From Nipponacmea schrenckii (lineage: Eukaryota; Mollusca; Gastropoda; Lottiidae), in assembly GCA_030562195.1 (NCBI GenBank), contig JAUJPP010000003.1, positions 33,920,602 through 33,984,601 on the forward strand: 64,000 bases of DNA. The letters are read 5' to 3'. Both the position numbers and the translations under genes were made by a program. Each line of letters begins with the position of its first letter. The first letter of the stretch is position 1. This document shows, piece by piece, positions 36,401 through 51,400 of this stretch. The notes below the pieces were generated by a model. That model worked only from the letters and a program-made list of their open reading frames with translations. It did no database searches and was not told the DNA's origin.

Positions 36401-39400
36401 CGATACGGATTCATTTCGAATTACAGAGAAAAAACTTCTTGACAGCTGTAGTTAAATTCGGTAACATTTAAAGAGCATTAGATTGATTAAGTCCTTCCGC
36501 TTCACGGAATCTCGCTCTTGGGTGTAAATCTTGAAACATTTGTAGTGCAAGGCAATAAAGAGAACTCATAGTCATCGAAATAATAGACCCAAACAGAACA
36601 AATCTGGCATGAAGTGTGGCGTAACTCTTTTGTAATAGAGGTGATTTCGACTCCTGTCCAATTGAAGAACTCTTTAATGTTAAAGGATAACAAACGTCCA
36701 GAACAATGGAGGATCATAACAGTACAGAATAGGAACAGCACTTGACTCGTGCGGATTTGTATAATTCATTGTAATCGGCTGAGAAATGGTTAATATTAGT
36801 CTTCAAACGTCGGTCATTTCAATACCCTAGATGTTGAGGGAACATAAACTCGCTTAGAAATGTGGGACACAATAATTCGATACCAAAAACCGTTGCTCTT
36901 CTTTGAAGTGAACCGTTTTCAAAGGAGCTAAAACAATAATTTCAATGCAAGGTTTATGATATGAAACTACTGCGAACATTTTATGAAAAGTGTTGAATAC
37001 TAAAAGAAAACCGTTGATCGCGATAAGGAAAATTGCATAAAAGGACTCAAGAGTTGAATAAAAATCTACTCTATCAGATGAGAAGCCCGAGGCAAAATTT
37101 ATGAGAGGGATAATAGCCTTTTAATGCTACGTATGAAAAATGTATGTATGATATGTTTTGATAGGCTTTTGTGAGAGATAAGTTGGGAAGATGAGAAATT
37201 GTGGGTTTGAGACTTCTAGTTGCTAGATTTTGACTTTAGATATAAGAAGATGTATTTTGTTGTATATAATACCTACACTTCCCATTCCTTTCATATATTT
37301 ATATAGCAATGATAGGCATTTGTAAGCTGTTGGATTATCACCGTTTACAATCACACTACAATCAACAGATTTTTTTGTGTGTGTTCTTCTAGGTGAAAGC
37401 CCTACTTTTATATTCCCACAACCTGGTTAACATAGCAAACACCCTTCAATAGACACTTGCTTTTCCGAAAATAAAACTACATGTCAGAAAAGTTTGGGAA
37501 GTTTGAGTCACGATTGATATACAACTACAGAATAGTCGTTTTCTCAAGTTTCTATCTGCATAATTTTAAATCTAAAATAGTCGGAAAAAAAAACAAATTC
37601 AAAATCAAATTTAAGATGGAAGGGCGCTGTAGATTTAAAACGAATATGAGAATTTGAGATTAATTTGTCATATTCGTATTCATTAATTGTTAAAGATTTA
37701 ATTCTCTTATTGAACAAGAGGTATATGAATTGTCTCCCGTAGCGACTTTAATGATATTTCCCAACCCTAATTCAAAGGACACCAGCAAAGTCTGTAGAAA
37801 GACACGGCTTAAAATGTTCTCCCTAGGTTATGCCCTTAATAACATACTTAATGAGAACCCATATGACACCGATAACAAGGACACTTGTTCAATGGGTAAA
37901 ATGAACAATCTAATTTTAACAGATGTTTTGAAGGAAAAAAAATAAAGGACATTAACATCTTGTTTAAAACAAGTTATTTTTAAAATGTCAAAGGATAAAA
38001 TAAATCCTCAAATGACTGGTATTATTGATGAATTTAGAAATAAAGTTAAAGGGCAAATTAATAACCCCTACGATTTTAATTAATTCGAAATTGTTTCATT
38101 TTTTAGATTTTTTTCACCTTAGAGGATTTTTTAAATTGTTACTGGTGGAATATATTAGGTCTATTATTCTGTTAAATATAATCTGTGCATTGCTACCCTC
38201 ATTTGGATTAATTTTAAAACATAGAACTTGAAACACCTGATGTGCTCTGTGGGTTAATGTTCGAAGCGTCGACGTGTCAATTCGACATTTATAGCAATCT
38301 ATGTTTTAGAAATGTTATGATTAATGTTAAATTATTACAATATTTGTAAGACATACAGAACTAGGAATGTTTACGTTAAGAATACAAATTATATGGACAT
38401 ACTACTTCTGTATTTATTAGTTTCGAAAAACATACAGCTAACGTTATCAAGTTAAAAAATACGTTTTGAAACGCAGAATGCAATTAATTTAGAATACAAG
38501 TTATATGGATATACTACTCCTGTATTTATTAGTAACGAAAAACAACAATCTAACGTTATCAAGTTAAAAAAACGTTCCGAAACACAGAATGCAATTAATT
38601 TAGAAGAAGTATTATATGTATTCTTAACGTTAAACTATTGAAGCATCGAAATAAGCAATAAAAATGGATTTCCAAAAAAAACCAAAAAAACCAAATCAAA
38701 TCAAGAGGGTTCGAGTGCAAACAAATCTTATAGGCGTATTTGATAATATGTATGACTGTAGTTAATAATTATCATAAAAAAACAACATATAAATAGTAAA
38801 TATTCTAGAATAACTTGTCTTATTCATTCATAGAAATGGAAGAAATTATATTCAACGTAAATCCCAATTTTCTGTCGCCAATTAAAAAAAATCTTTATTC
38901 TGCCTACTTATTATCTTTATAATATATGAACGTGAACAACCCCCAAAACTAGCTGTCATTCACTTAATCATGCTGCGACAGTCAATGGCGTATTTTCGTT
39001 TTCAATAACTGAGTAATTATAGAGTAACTTGTTGACAGCGTTAAACTTTCCAGATACACAAGAGATTCCGTCTCATTGACAGGTCGTCACATTTTTGACA
39101 TACAGCACATCAATAGACATCAAATGAAAGTTAATTTGACTAATACGTAGGAATAAAATTATTCCATTGACGTTAATACGAAATTTAATGATACCCTCGT
39201 CCAAATGAATACTTTTCGATTTTTATTTCGATATTGTCATTTTTACCTCCTTTTGTTAAACGTACGGTACAGGTATTTCGGTTTATGCGTTTTTGTTCAT
39301 CTAATTATTTCTCACTGAATGATTTTAATGTTCATTTTTTATGGACTGAATTTTGAAAATAAAAATTAACAAAAAAATGAGGTTACTTATTAAGATTAAT

Positions 39401-42400
39401 ATAAAATCATGATGCGAAAGGGGTTTGATTTTTTTAAAAATTCAAATGTACCAAAGAAGGAGCTTACCGATTTATTGAGCTCACACTTGGGACATTATCT
39501 TGGGTACACACATTTTCAGCTAATAATCTGTCACGTATTTCCCAAGCAAACATTGTAGGGTTGTCTATCTTATAGTGTGTGATTGCTTCTACAACTTTTG
39601 GTGTGGCGACTTTAGGTTTGGAGCCACCAATTACCCCTGGTCTAATGGAACCAGTTTCATAATATCTGAAAAATACAAGAAAAGCCTCATTGAGATGGGT
39701 TAGACTCGAACGCCAAGAAAGTTACTTTTAGGTGGGTCGAGATATGAATAATAGAAGAATTGGACAAGGTCAAAGTTTATTTATTCTAAATAAATGGGTA
39801 AGAGTTGCAAGATATTATTGGCAGGATAAACATGCCATGCCTCCTTCATCACAATAATCAAATCATCAAAGCATTGAATACTTCAGAAAATACACTATAT
39901 GACCATGGTCAAACTTATTTGTAAAGAAATGTTAGTCTTGTGAACAACCAATATAAGCATCACATCAACAAAACACTACCAACCATAATATTAATACAAA
40001 GACCAATGTTTGTGAATCGCAAATCAAAGACCATGGAAATCAAAACATTTTTGTTTTGAACTTGGACCAAAGAAAATCATCGCATAACTTGAGAATGCTC
40101 AGCCTTCTAAAACTTCAGCGACAAAGTTCAGACGAGATTGGTATCTTGAGATAAGTAGAAATAAATCTACTAATGGAATATCTCTAGATAATTATCGCTA
40201 GATCAAGGAAGACAATTGATTTATATTATTAGCCTCATGAATATTCATAGCCAGTTTTATTTTATTATCCATTTCCTTATTCCTATCATGACTTGTAGTG
40301 AAGATGAGAAAGAAATATATGAGGATACTGGAAATCAGAGTAACGTCACTATAAAGAACTTGAAACCCTAATGCAGTTATGTATATTTCGTTTTCATCGG
40401 GCAAAATCGTTTTGTATAAAAACGAAAGTTGATAATTAGTGTTTTGAGGATAGTAAATAATCAATGTATGTTTCTTTACAATGTAAAGCATCCAAATTAT
40501 TGTAATAATCTTCAAAGTTCAACTTTTTAAGTAATAGATGCTATGTTAAAGGAAATTTTTAAACAAAATTCGCATCCAGAAGCAGCCAATTTCAATTTAA
40601 CTGTAAAACCTGTAGAATACAGCCTGACATTTTAGTTAATTTAATTAAATCTATCTAAAGCAAATAAAGATAAATAAACACAATATAATGTAAACGTGTT
40701 CGATGTATTGTGCTTATCAATGAAAGATAATTGCATTTAGATATACAATATACATATCATATTACTTTATAATTAAGATTTGTGATAGCCTTATTATTAC
40801 TTCTATTGTGATATAATACACTGCCGATTGTGATATATTGATAACTATTACGTTGATAACTTATTTGTGTTCATTACAAGACCTAATGATATGATTTTTT
40901 TTTCGTCATGTAAAATTAATAATCATAATAATGTTCTGATATTGGGCTATAAAACATGACAATTTTAAATATTTTAATTTTGAATAATATTATAGATTTG
41001 TTATATCCTTTATTAATATTGTGATATGATAAATCACGATAAAATTTTGATCTGTGAGTTTTATAAATTTTAGAATTGTGATATTCATTAATTTGATTTT
41101 TAATTTATATGATAATGTTATGGCATGCCATTTTATTTTACTCGTGACATAAATTTATAATCGTGATAATGTTGTTATATTGGGATTTTATAAGACTCGA
41201 GGATTTTGATCTTGAATTATAAATATTATGAACTTATGAAACAACGACATTCTGTAACAAACTTCAGGTCAAATACAAATTAACTGGATACATGCAGTTT
41301 ATAAAAAGCAATTTTAGAATTCTTTAAAACGCCTTAAAGGAGTCTTCATATCAATATATTATTTAAAAACAATTTCATACTTGTAAAAAGGCCTTGAAGC
41401 ACTTTTGATTCTTAAGCCACCAAAAAAGGACAGCTGTTTAGTCAGAGCTATATAATAATCATATTTAACTAAACGGCATGCTTTTAAGCCAAAGAAAAGA
41501 CCAACAAAATGATAGAAAAGAAAACACCTTAAGGCCTTATTGGCACGTCTCGTCGTCAACTAAAGAGTCCAACACTTCATTAGGCAAACTGGATCGATGT
41601 TTTTAGAAAGGGACGTTAAGTCTATCAAAAACCAGTTTTTTAAAGAATCACCTCAAGCCGAAGTTCTCAATACTCGATTAACTATCTTTAGTTCAATTAC
41701 AATACACTAGATGTCGCTCTACACTAACATGTTGCTCTTTTTCAAAAAAGATAATAAAAGCATCAGACTCGCCGTCTCTCTCATTTTCTCGCGTACAATA
41801 GATTTGATTTAAAAGGGTGTCTGTATCTCTATTATTCAGAGGATGTATTCCTTCTTTCAAACACAATGTAACGGTAAAAAATCATTTTCCTCATCTAGGA
41901 TAAGTCTATGTAAAAATAACGTATTTTTCTTATGAGTAATATCTACTTAGAAATTAATTATTAGGTATCAAATTTTTGATTTATTTTGCAGCCTTATTCG
42001 AATGTTCTATCAAAATTAGAAATATTTGACATATCTTTATCATAACGAAAAGGGGAAGATTGTGATTTCATTTCGAAAAAATAAAATTATTCTGTACACA
42101 GTAAATTAGAAGGAACTTCATTGCCTAATTTAGTCCCCATGAAGTGAGCAACGAAGGTAAAAGTATTATGACAAGGGCAATAACTCGCGAATAATTCAGT
42201 TTACAAACCAAAATGCAGATCTAAAACTTTGAAGGCTACCATTAAGAGAATGGTCTATGTTGATATTCAGATCGTATTGTGTAATCGATTCTCTACTGAT
42301 GTCATCGACATTAAATTCTATATCGTGTCGACCTTTTTCTTAAATCCCATACATGTGTTTCTATGCCACGGAGTACAAATTTCATGATACGAACATAAAA

Positions 42401-45400
42401 CTAGATTATATTCTGGCTTTGATTTTCAAAATCAAGTGTGGAACTAAATCGGCATGGTTTTTTTTATGGTGTATCTATAACAATATCCTACATAATTCAT
42501 CTAGATTATGTTGATGTTTCATTTACATAATTTCAACAGAATTTGTAAATGTTGACGGATGCACACGACAAGAACTGAGCAAGATGCAAGTTACCCTGTG
42601 GATTGGTGGCACGTGTGTTCAGTCTACAATCAAAAATACTGACTTACTTTGTTTTCAATTTTCATTTAAGGTCAGGTATATGAGATCGATAATTCCCTGA
42701 AAAGGCTACAAGTGGGCATGAATAGGAAACATGTGTTTGCATTTTGATTCTATTAACTAGAATCGCTATAATTTTCAATGATCGAACTAATCCTAATTTA
42801 AGGCGCAACCTGTCACTCGATTCGTACATACTTTAAAGATTAAAGCCGAAACGAAACAATAGACGATTCGTACAATATTGTCGAATTTGAGGAAACGGTC
42901 CGTGATACGAAAATAAAAATTTCAATAATAATTCTTGAATATGACTTCATTGAAGGTGAAAAATTATCATATTTCAAATTACAACATAGTTTTTCATTCT
43001 GAATTGACGGCAGAAAATGTGGCGTGCAAAAATCGTTATGGAAATTGATTTTTCTTTTTCATAGATATTTAGTTGCTATATATGTTCTTTGTATTTGTAT
43101 ACAATAAATAGTTCTATGTATCTAATATTTTTAATTGAATTCTTGAATTGTTTATATTTGATTCTTTATTTTACTAATTAACTTGATAAAAATCAGGCAA
43201 AGATATTAATTGAATTATGAAGGAAATTAGCTACTGAAATCGATGCTTCTATTATGATATTATCATTAGATATAAAGGGTGGGTATAAAACTGTATATTG
43301 TCTCGACTAAGGACTTTGAAAGTGTAAGATTAGTGTGTAAGAAGAATGATTATCACATCGAGCACTTCAAATGCACAGTTATTAAATTGGACCAAATAAA
43401 ATCGATCCCAAATTCTCGATAAAATAAAAAATACGAAACTTTCATCATTTTTAGTCCATGTCCAAACTTGATATCTTAATTTCGTCCTGGTAATTATTTT
43501 GGTACCACAATGTGGAAAAGAATGAAAAAACTCATAGGATTTAAAAGCAAAGGGAGACAATGTACTTTGAAAATTCAAGCTTAAACTTATATCCATAGGG
43601 GAGGATATATTATAAAGCTGATATTTTCAATGCCATATAAAATTTCAGTGTTATTTAAATGAGAGGCACTGAGGCAAAAGAGTTTTTAATTTTTCTAATG
43701 TAACATAATTACAAGGTAATAGACTGAAGACATGCTCAGTGTACTTGTTGACACCGCGATAAGTTTCGGCCCGATGCTTGGCAATCTACCTTCTACCGCC
43801 TGTAGTCCCTCTTCCACGCCACTTCACATGGTCAATTATAAATACAGTCATTTTCAACTTCAGATCCGCTTTATCCGATAATCTTAAATGAACTTTCCAC
43901 ACAAATAAATCCATATTTTGATGCGTATCGTAATAAATAACACTTGAAAATCGTTTTATAACCGAACGTCTAAATCATAAAAATAGGTGTTGATTACTAT
44001 GTTAATAGTAATCAAATCATCCTAAGACTGAAACACATCCCTTAGCTTAAGTTATGCCATTAATTTTAAGAGCTTACCGTTTGTCTGAAACAGTTGTCTC
44101 CTTACAAATCTTTCAATATTTGCAAGTCCCCCCTCCTTCCCCAGATTTCTAAAGCAGTGGTTGCATTTCCCAAGCCAATTTAACATAAAATAAGACCATC
44201 ATTGTTGAAAGGCAATTTTTTAAAAATTGCAAAAGATAAGACTTTTCTACATGGAAAGCTCTTTATATTAGGTTAATGCTTTCTTATTTATAAAATCTCA
44301 ATATTGACTATAATGTCAAGCGTTTTAAGAATTCTGTGTAAATATGGATTGGACGCAATAATTAGAAAATCGTGTTTCGATTGCGTGCTAGTTTGTTCGC
44401 TACATGTTAATGTCTCAACAGCGAACGTAACACGAGCATGCTCCTTCCTTTTAAATAATCGCCGTAGGATTTTATCAATGTACATAGATCTAACCATAAA
44501 TATCAACGATGCCAAATTGGAACAAAAAACAGTACAATAGACTCGGCTATCAAACAACTTGAGAATTATTGTCTGACTGGGTTTTGTCACGCGAGTTGAT
44601 TTATCTTTCACTACTAACGTTACTCATTCTATCATTTCTACTCGGAAATATGAGCCTCAAACAACCGAAATTTAAGCAAAATGATCCAAATTAAGGGATA
44701 TCAGAGAAATTAAGATCTGTCATTTTTTTCCTTCAGTTTTTAAGGTTATTCGGTTTATAAAGAAATATCCCAAATTTGTCTATGACGATTAGCTTACGAT
44801 CTGACATAGATAGAAAAGCTTGAATTCGTTCTAATATTAGAAAAAAACAAATTTCTAAGGAAAGTTTTTTGGAATTTCAGTGAAAAATGGAGAAAATTTT
44901 AGAGAATACTCAGAAATTCAGCCAACTTCTCAAAACTTCTCAAATAAATAGCAACCTTGGTTATTTAAAATTTGGTAGGATAAAACTTGAACCAATTTTA
45001 ATTATTATATTTATAATCTTTTCTTTGTTTTTTTTTTATTTTGCTTCCTTGACCAACAACACCTGGCAAATTAAAATTTCAGGAAAAATATTATAAAAGT
45101 ACTATGTCGAAAATTTAATAATAGTATAACAAAGCTAAAATAAGGGAGTTTTAGAACTATAATTGAAACGAACACAAATCGTTATTATTAGAATGTCGAG
45201 CGCTCAACTCGTCTTTTATCAAGCTTGATCGCAAGTTTGATAATATTTTGTTGCCCGGAGCAATTTAGCAGAAAAAAATATGGACTCGGCAATCAAGTAA
45301 ATTAAAGCCTTTCTGATCACGACTGTTCAGTTTCAACACTGCATCGTTATAGGAAAACAATACATTGACAATATGAAGAACAAACAAGGTCTCATTATCA

Positions 45401-48400
45401 ACTACCGGCCTGTCTAGTTAAAGACCATCTCACAAATTGCTCTCGATCTGCTCATCAGTTGATAAAGATCAAGCCCACGTTAGACACCATCTTCTACTTA
45501 ACATCTATTATCATCTTGTCTCAGATGATGCTTAAGTGCCTTCCAGAAATAAAAGCCAAAATTACTGACCAACACTTTATAGTGAAATGAAAACAATGGT
45601 TACCAATGTAAACAAAGCAAAGTGTAAACAAAACCAAAGTGTAAACAAATCTATCATTTGAAACTGATCGTAGGCTATATTTCCGAGGTTTGTTGTTCGA
45701 TTTACATAATCTTTAAGGGGATTCGGGTACAGATGAATCATTGGGCCAACAAGAACTCAGAAATTCAGATCCCCAAAATTTAGGCTATAGCATCAGGGCA
45801 AATTTTTTTTTGTGGGTACTTATTCTGGAGAACAAGGCAGAATGGAAAATGTTACAGTTGATCACCTTACCTTCCTAATATCTTGCTGACACAGCCATGT
45901 GAAACTCGGAGCTGTCTAGATATATCACATGGTCGAACACCTTGGTGTGCTAAATCTACTATTCTGTTTCTGACGACTTCAGGTAAAGGTCTGCCATTGA
46001 CAAAGACGCCTCCTAACTGGTTTACACCTCCATGGCCTAGAAGTAAAAATATTATCAAAAGTTTAGTTAACAGATGAGAGAAGGTTCAAATATTAGACAC
46101 GTATATGATATAGGTCGTCATAAAGTTCAAAAGGACTAAAATCATTCGCAATGTTTAAGTATATCAATTGTCTTAATCTTCGTCCACACGGATGACCAGA
46201 TGTCTGCTTTTTAATCATAATACGAAATGTTTTCTCAAATCACAATCCACCGTTTCATAATTATAATTTTTTCTCGCCGTAGCTCAATAGTTCAAATATC
46301 ATCGCGCAATATGCAAATAATTTAATATCTTATAAATATAAGATATGTAAGCTAATTTTGAACATTAAAACTTCAATTGAAATAATCGTCACGTAAATCT
46401 TGATCAATTGAATGCATAACATATATAATACGATTCTAATTTGCAATATACAAGATAGTCATATTTATGGCAGTTATGCTTGAATATTCTGCTAAATGTT
46501 TCATGAATTTTAAATAGTCACACATCATATCATAAGTAGAGTAGTAGAATAGTGCATTGTACACAAGGTGCGACTATTTGGCAAATAATTACCAATTATA
46601 TTTAATGGATTTATAATAGTCTGATAATTTTAAAAAAGCTAAATGTACAAATATTTTTGATTTCGAACGCGAACTTGAAGTATATACAGTCAACATGTGC
46701 CATGTGCAAAATGAAAATACGTATTCATAAAATTATTAAATCGCATGCGGATTTAACAAATTAAATATAATGTAAAAAATAACAGAAAAATGTGTGCATA
46801 TTGAACGTGACGACGTCTAAAGTTGATTTCGGTGACGCCTAAAATTATGTAATGGACAATGCACACAAAATGCTGACGTTTGATTGTAAATCTAAGAAAA
46901 GATCAAGAAGTTCGAGTAAATTAATTAATAACAAAAGTTTCTTTATTTCAATTTTCGAAATTTTGTGTTCGTCCATTTGAAGATTGACATAAGTATCCAG
47001 AAAGAAAAGTTAAAATTGAGAAACGACAAATCAAGAATAAGCTTCCCATTTATTTTATACAAATCACAATATTTGAGAAATGTGAAGTATTTCGACAACA
47101 ATCAAAAGATGTCTATTTTAATAAAATATCGTCAAGTAATGTTTGTTATATAGAGAGAAAAATATTAACAAAATAGCCTAGTTGAAGGGGCAATAACAAG
47201 AGAGAACTTTTCCACGCCTCGATGAATTCATTTATTCTTCGTATTCAACCTATTCAATGTTACTTCTTGTTAGACATCCTAGCTACCCAACCCACCTTAC
47301 TCTAACTCTTTCAACACTAGTTTTTAACGAGATGCCATAGTTTAAAAAGATTCAATCAGAACTTGAACAAGGCCTTTACATTTCTTCAATAAATATTCGC
47401 CCATTTTACATTAGGATTTTAAAAGATATAGGCGTATTGAATGGCCATTCAAGTAGGCTAAGTGTTCATTTTGATTATTCTTTTTGAAAATGGGCACAAA
47501 AAATCCCCCACTTAAAAATTCAGCGGCTCTTTCTTTGAAATTGAATATAATGAACTGCAGTAAAACATTTGCTTCAAGTGCCGAACAATATTATTTGCAA
47601 AAGATGCAAATTTGTATCGTTAAACCCCAACGAAAGAAATGGAATACGATCAATAACTCAACAACTTTATTTTTTATGCGATCCAGTCTATATCTATAGG
47701 CTGACTTAAACGATATTGGAAAATTGTCAAATTGAGTAAATACTGTATACTGATATATACTTAATAATTTGTTTTAAGCGCAATGTACAAGTCAAAGTGT
47801 GTAAAAAAAAAATAACATGTTGAAAAATATGAAATAACACAATAAAGATACGACCTAGAGTACACATTCCTTACGAGAAGAGAAAAATCAACTTAAAGAC
47901 TTAAGCAGAAAATCATAGCATCAAATGTTATGTGAATGTTTTGAGAAGAAGATATAATAATCCACTAGATTAGTTTTCCAGGTTTTCGAAATAAACATGA
48001 TGTATTTACAACAAAAAAGAAAGGAAAACAATCACATAAATATAAATAAATACGAAGGCGCGTTCGACATAAGGATCAAAGATATTCTATTACTTAATGA
48101 TGTTTCGTTCACATTTTATATATCTGCCTATTTTTTACTACAACTGTAAACGTTATTCTACCCATTGCCCTCATATGTAATTCGTTTCAGATTAACTGTG
48201 TTCTGTATTTTTACACAACCAACAGACGGAAAAATGCTACTTTTGTACGCCCCCGTTAGATGTCGTCTGTTGAATCAATCCGAAATTCCCTTCTGTATTC
48301 ACAAGCCTTTAAATATTCATCTCAAAACAAATAATATACGTTTTCATTTACACATTTCATTTACTACGAGAACTGCTCACAAACTAGTAGTAATTACATG

Positions 48401-51400
48401 AAAATTAAATCAAAACGTAGAAACTTTTGAAATTTGAAATAAAAATCTAATAAAATCAGATGTAATTAAGAGATGTAAATCTAATGTCGATGATATACAT
48501 AAATTTATTTATCTATATATCAATTTCATAGGCTATTTATATACAAAGACAATACAAAATACAGGAAAAAAAAACTAAAATTCAATTGCTCAAAGACTTA
48601 AAAGCTGCATTCAAAGTGAGAATACAAATTGAATGGATGCACAACAAAGTGCTGTCTGTAGCCTACAGGCGCATTTTAATGGTAATGATTTGAGTCGATT
48701 CGATGAAGGAATGATATTGAAAGATAGATCAGGTTTCGACAATAGCCATAAATAACGATTTGTGGTCGATAAAATAATAATAAAGTGAAAACAAATATGG
48801 TTATTATAATGAAAAAATCATAGAATGATAACAATACATTGCTCTAATCAAATTTTATAAATACATAATACGTCCCTTGCTAGTATTGCACATACAATCA
48901 AATAGAACTTTATTACATGGGCCAAGAAATGAAATCAGTTCACACAACTATTGAACGATTCTAATATTTATAGAAAACTTAGAAATCAATTTGTGACAGA
49001 CGTCCCATGTCAGGCAACACAAATCTTCAACTTGATTTAAAGTATCCAACCATTTCAAGAAATCAGTGCGATGAAAGGTTAATATTTTAAAATATTTACA
49101 GAACTGACAAAACATTTTATGACAGACGTCCCATGGCAATAAATACGAAGTTCGTACGTCGTAGAGCTTGATTTAAACAATCGAATGCTCCAAGAAATCA
49201 GTGCCATTTACTTTGGGTGAATGGCAAATGAGCAAAAAAATTCCGTGGACATATTTTTAGCTGCACCAAACTCAAGTTGTCGCAGACGTCCATTGGGTAC
49301 AACATGATTAGATAACTCGCGTTTGGCAGAAATAAAACAACTATAACGTTGTGCCAAATGTTTAGTTCAAACAAGTACAAGATAATTATGAAAATAATGT
49401 GAAAAGAAATAAGTATAACATCCTACCTGAAAACTGATCGTTTATAAAGTTAGGCGCACAATGGCGATATCCAAAATGAGGAGCCGGGGCAAAATTAGTC
49501 CAACTCGCTTGCATGATTCAGTTGAGATATGCCTGAGAGGTAAATAGAAAACAGTAATGCCCCGAGTGTGAGCCACCAAGCGACTAATGTCTAACAGGTA
49601 CTAAATACTTGCTGTTAGCCAAATGTACGGGTCGTAAAAAGCATTCAGGCAGAACCTAGTAACTTTTGACCATCCCCTGGCCAGTAAGGGTCATTCCGAC
49701 AGAATTTTGAAGGGTCTGTAAAATAATGGTGGGAGGGTCCTAACTGTCCATTTTAATCACTTAATTCCACTAATCGACTCTATTGTCCTGATACGGGTCA
49801 TTCCACAACAAAACTGACACTTATTTTACCTCGATTTTGTTTTTGAAATAATATTTAGCTATTGGATTAATTGAAAGCTATTGACGGTGTTAAATACAAC
49901 AAATATTTTGTTAAAAAGTTAGGAAACGCTTGATGGAGATCAACTGTTTCTGTGGATTATCTTTTAATCTTTATTTGTCTCAATTTGTAAATTCTAGGAT
50001 AATCCAATTCTACTGAACACCTTACAAATAGGTTTTGTTTGTGGTTTACAACAAGTCCATCAATAGAGACATCCAAATTTAAATCACTTATTGATATGGA
50101 AATTCGAATTGTTTTTAGCGAATCCCAATTATTGAACCATGTTGATTTCGTTTTCAACTTTAGTTATTCGAACAACTTAGACTGTACAGAACCAAATGAT
50201 AAATTGCTGTCAGAAACTTATCAATAATATTTCTGTACTTAGAAAACAGTAGATGACAATCAACAAACATTACTAAATTATCTCGTCATCTACTATAGTC
50301 AATCTACTAATAAACTACTTCTTAACTAGAAAATGAATTATATTAACCTACTAAAAATACTTATTTATTATCTAAAATCACGACTATTTTGAGCAATATC
50401 ATAACCAAATTTATCTATTCAATAAACGATTTGAAAACACGTCAATTTATTTTAAAATCTGAGACTTAATATTAGTGACGTACCCCTTTATATTGTTTCC
50501 CTAATCATAGTATAATAAAATGTTATTCGAAATTCTGACATTTTTGGGGGCATTATGAAACCCTATTTATTTTACATGCTGTAAGCCATGGTCTCTACTT
50601 GTGACTTAACCCAGTATCTATAAACTTCATAAAATACCCATTTTTTTTAATTTTTCATACTAACACCTTATCAGCAAACCACGATGAAATTATTTGCATT
50701 GGTTGAAAAAGTACGAAAACAAACGGTTGTTATTTATTACAAGCACGAAATTCAAAATTCAGGTAAAAACTTGAGTTTCGTGACCTATATAGTAAATAGT
50801 ACCCATTAAAACAAGGTTTTAATCTCAAAACCCATCTTTATGATGGGTATATTATCTATCAAAAGAAGGCAAGGCTTCTGAAGAATATTAAAATTTTACT
50901 TATCAATTTTTAAACATGGGAGCGATATTTTACAGATTTTATGATAAAGTTTGGACAATAAGCCAGCGATTATATACAAAGATATCTCCACACAATTGAA
51001 AATAAATTTGCACAGTTTTTTTTTTCACTTAATATTATGTGTTTATGAAACGCACCTCTTAGTAAAATATTTCTCTACATTCCTACGTTCGATTTAATTC
51101 TACTGTTCAAACCTTTTGCCGTAGAAATACATTAGACGAAATTAGTGGAAATTGCTTCGAATTAACAAACTTTTACACATTAAAATTTAGGTCGCTTAGT
51201 ATACAGCACGCCTTTTAACAATAATAAAAAAAATCTCTTAATATTTTCTTTTTTGCATCATATTCTTTTAGCAATTCACATAAAGACACACACACACACA
51301 AAAATGTATTCTGTTTTGAAAACAAAATCTAATGCAATTCTGAGCTATAAATTTTGTAAGATATTTACGAGTCGTTACCCGTCAGTAACTCAGTTTAACT

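Larger units (their letters stand above)
33677..39467 (-). other. Pax2/5/8 intron 3
   Basis: 5.8 kb intron. It contains a 112-base tandem duplication with inverted ends (38369-38636) and a G+C-richer block at about 34400-35400 carrying the OTX/TCF motif cluster. Between 36100 and 36350 another less AT-rich patch occurs without recognisable content. No coding exon seen. Confidence 0.9.

Noticed and set aside
44288..44611. 107-codon minus-strand open frame in intron 2
   Set aside because: Overlaps an equally open plus frame, has no domain and would interrupt the paired domain if spliced in.
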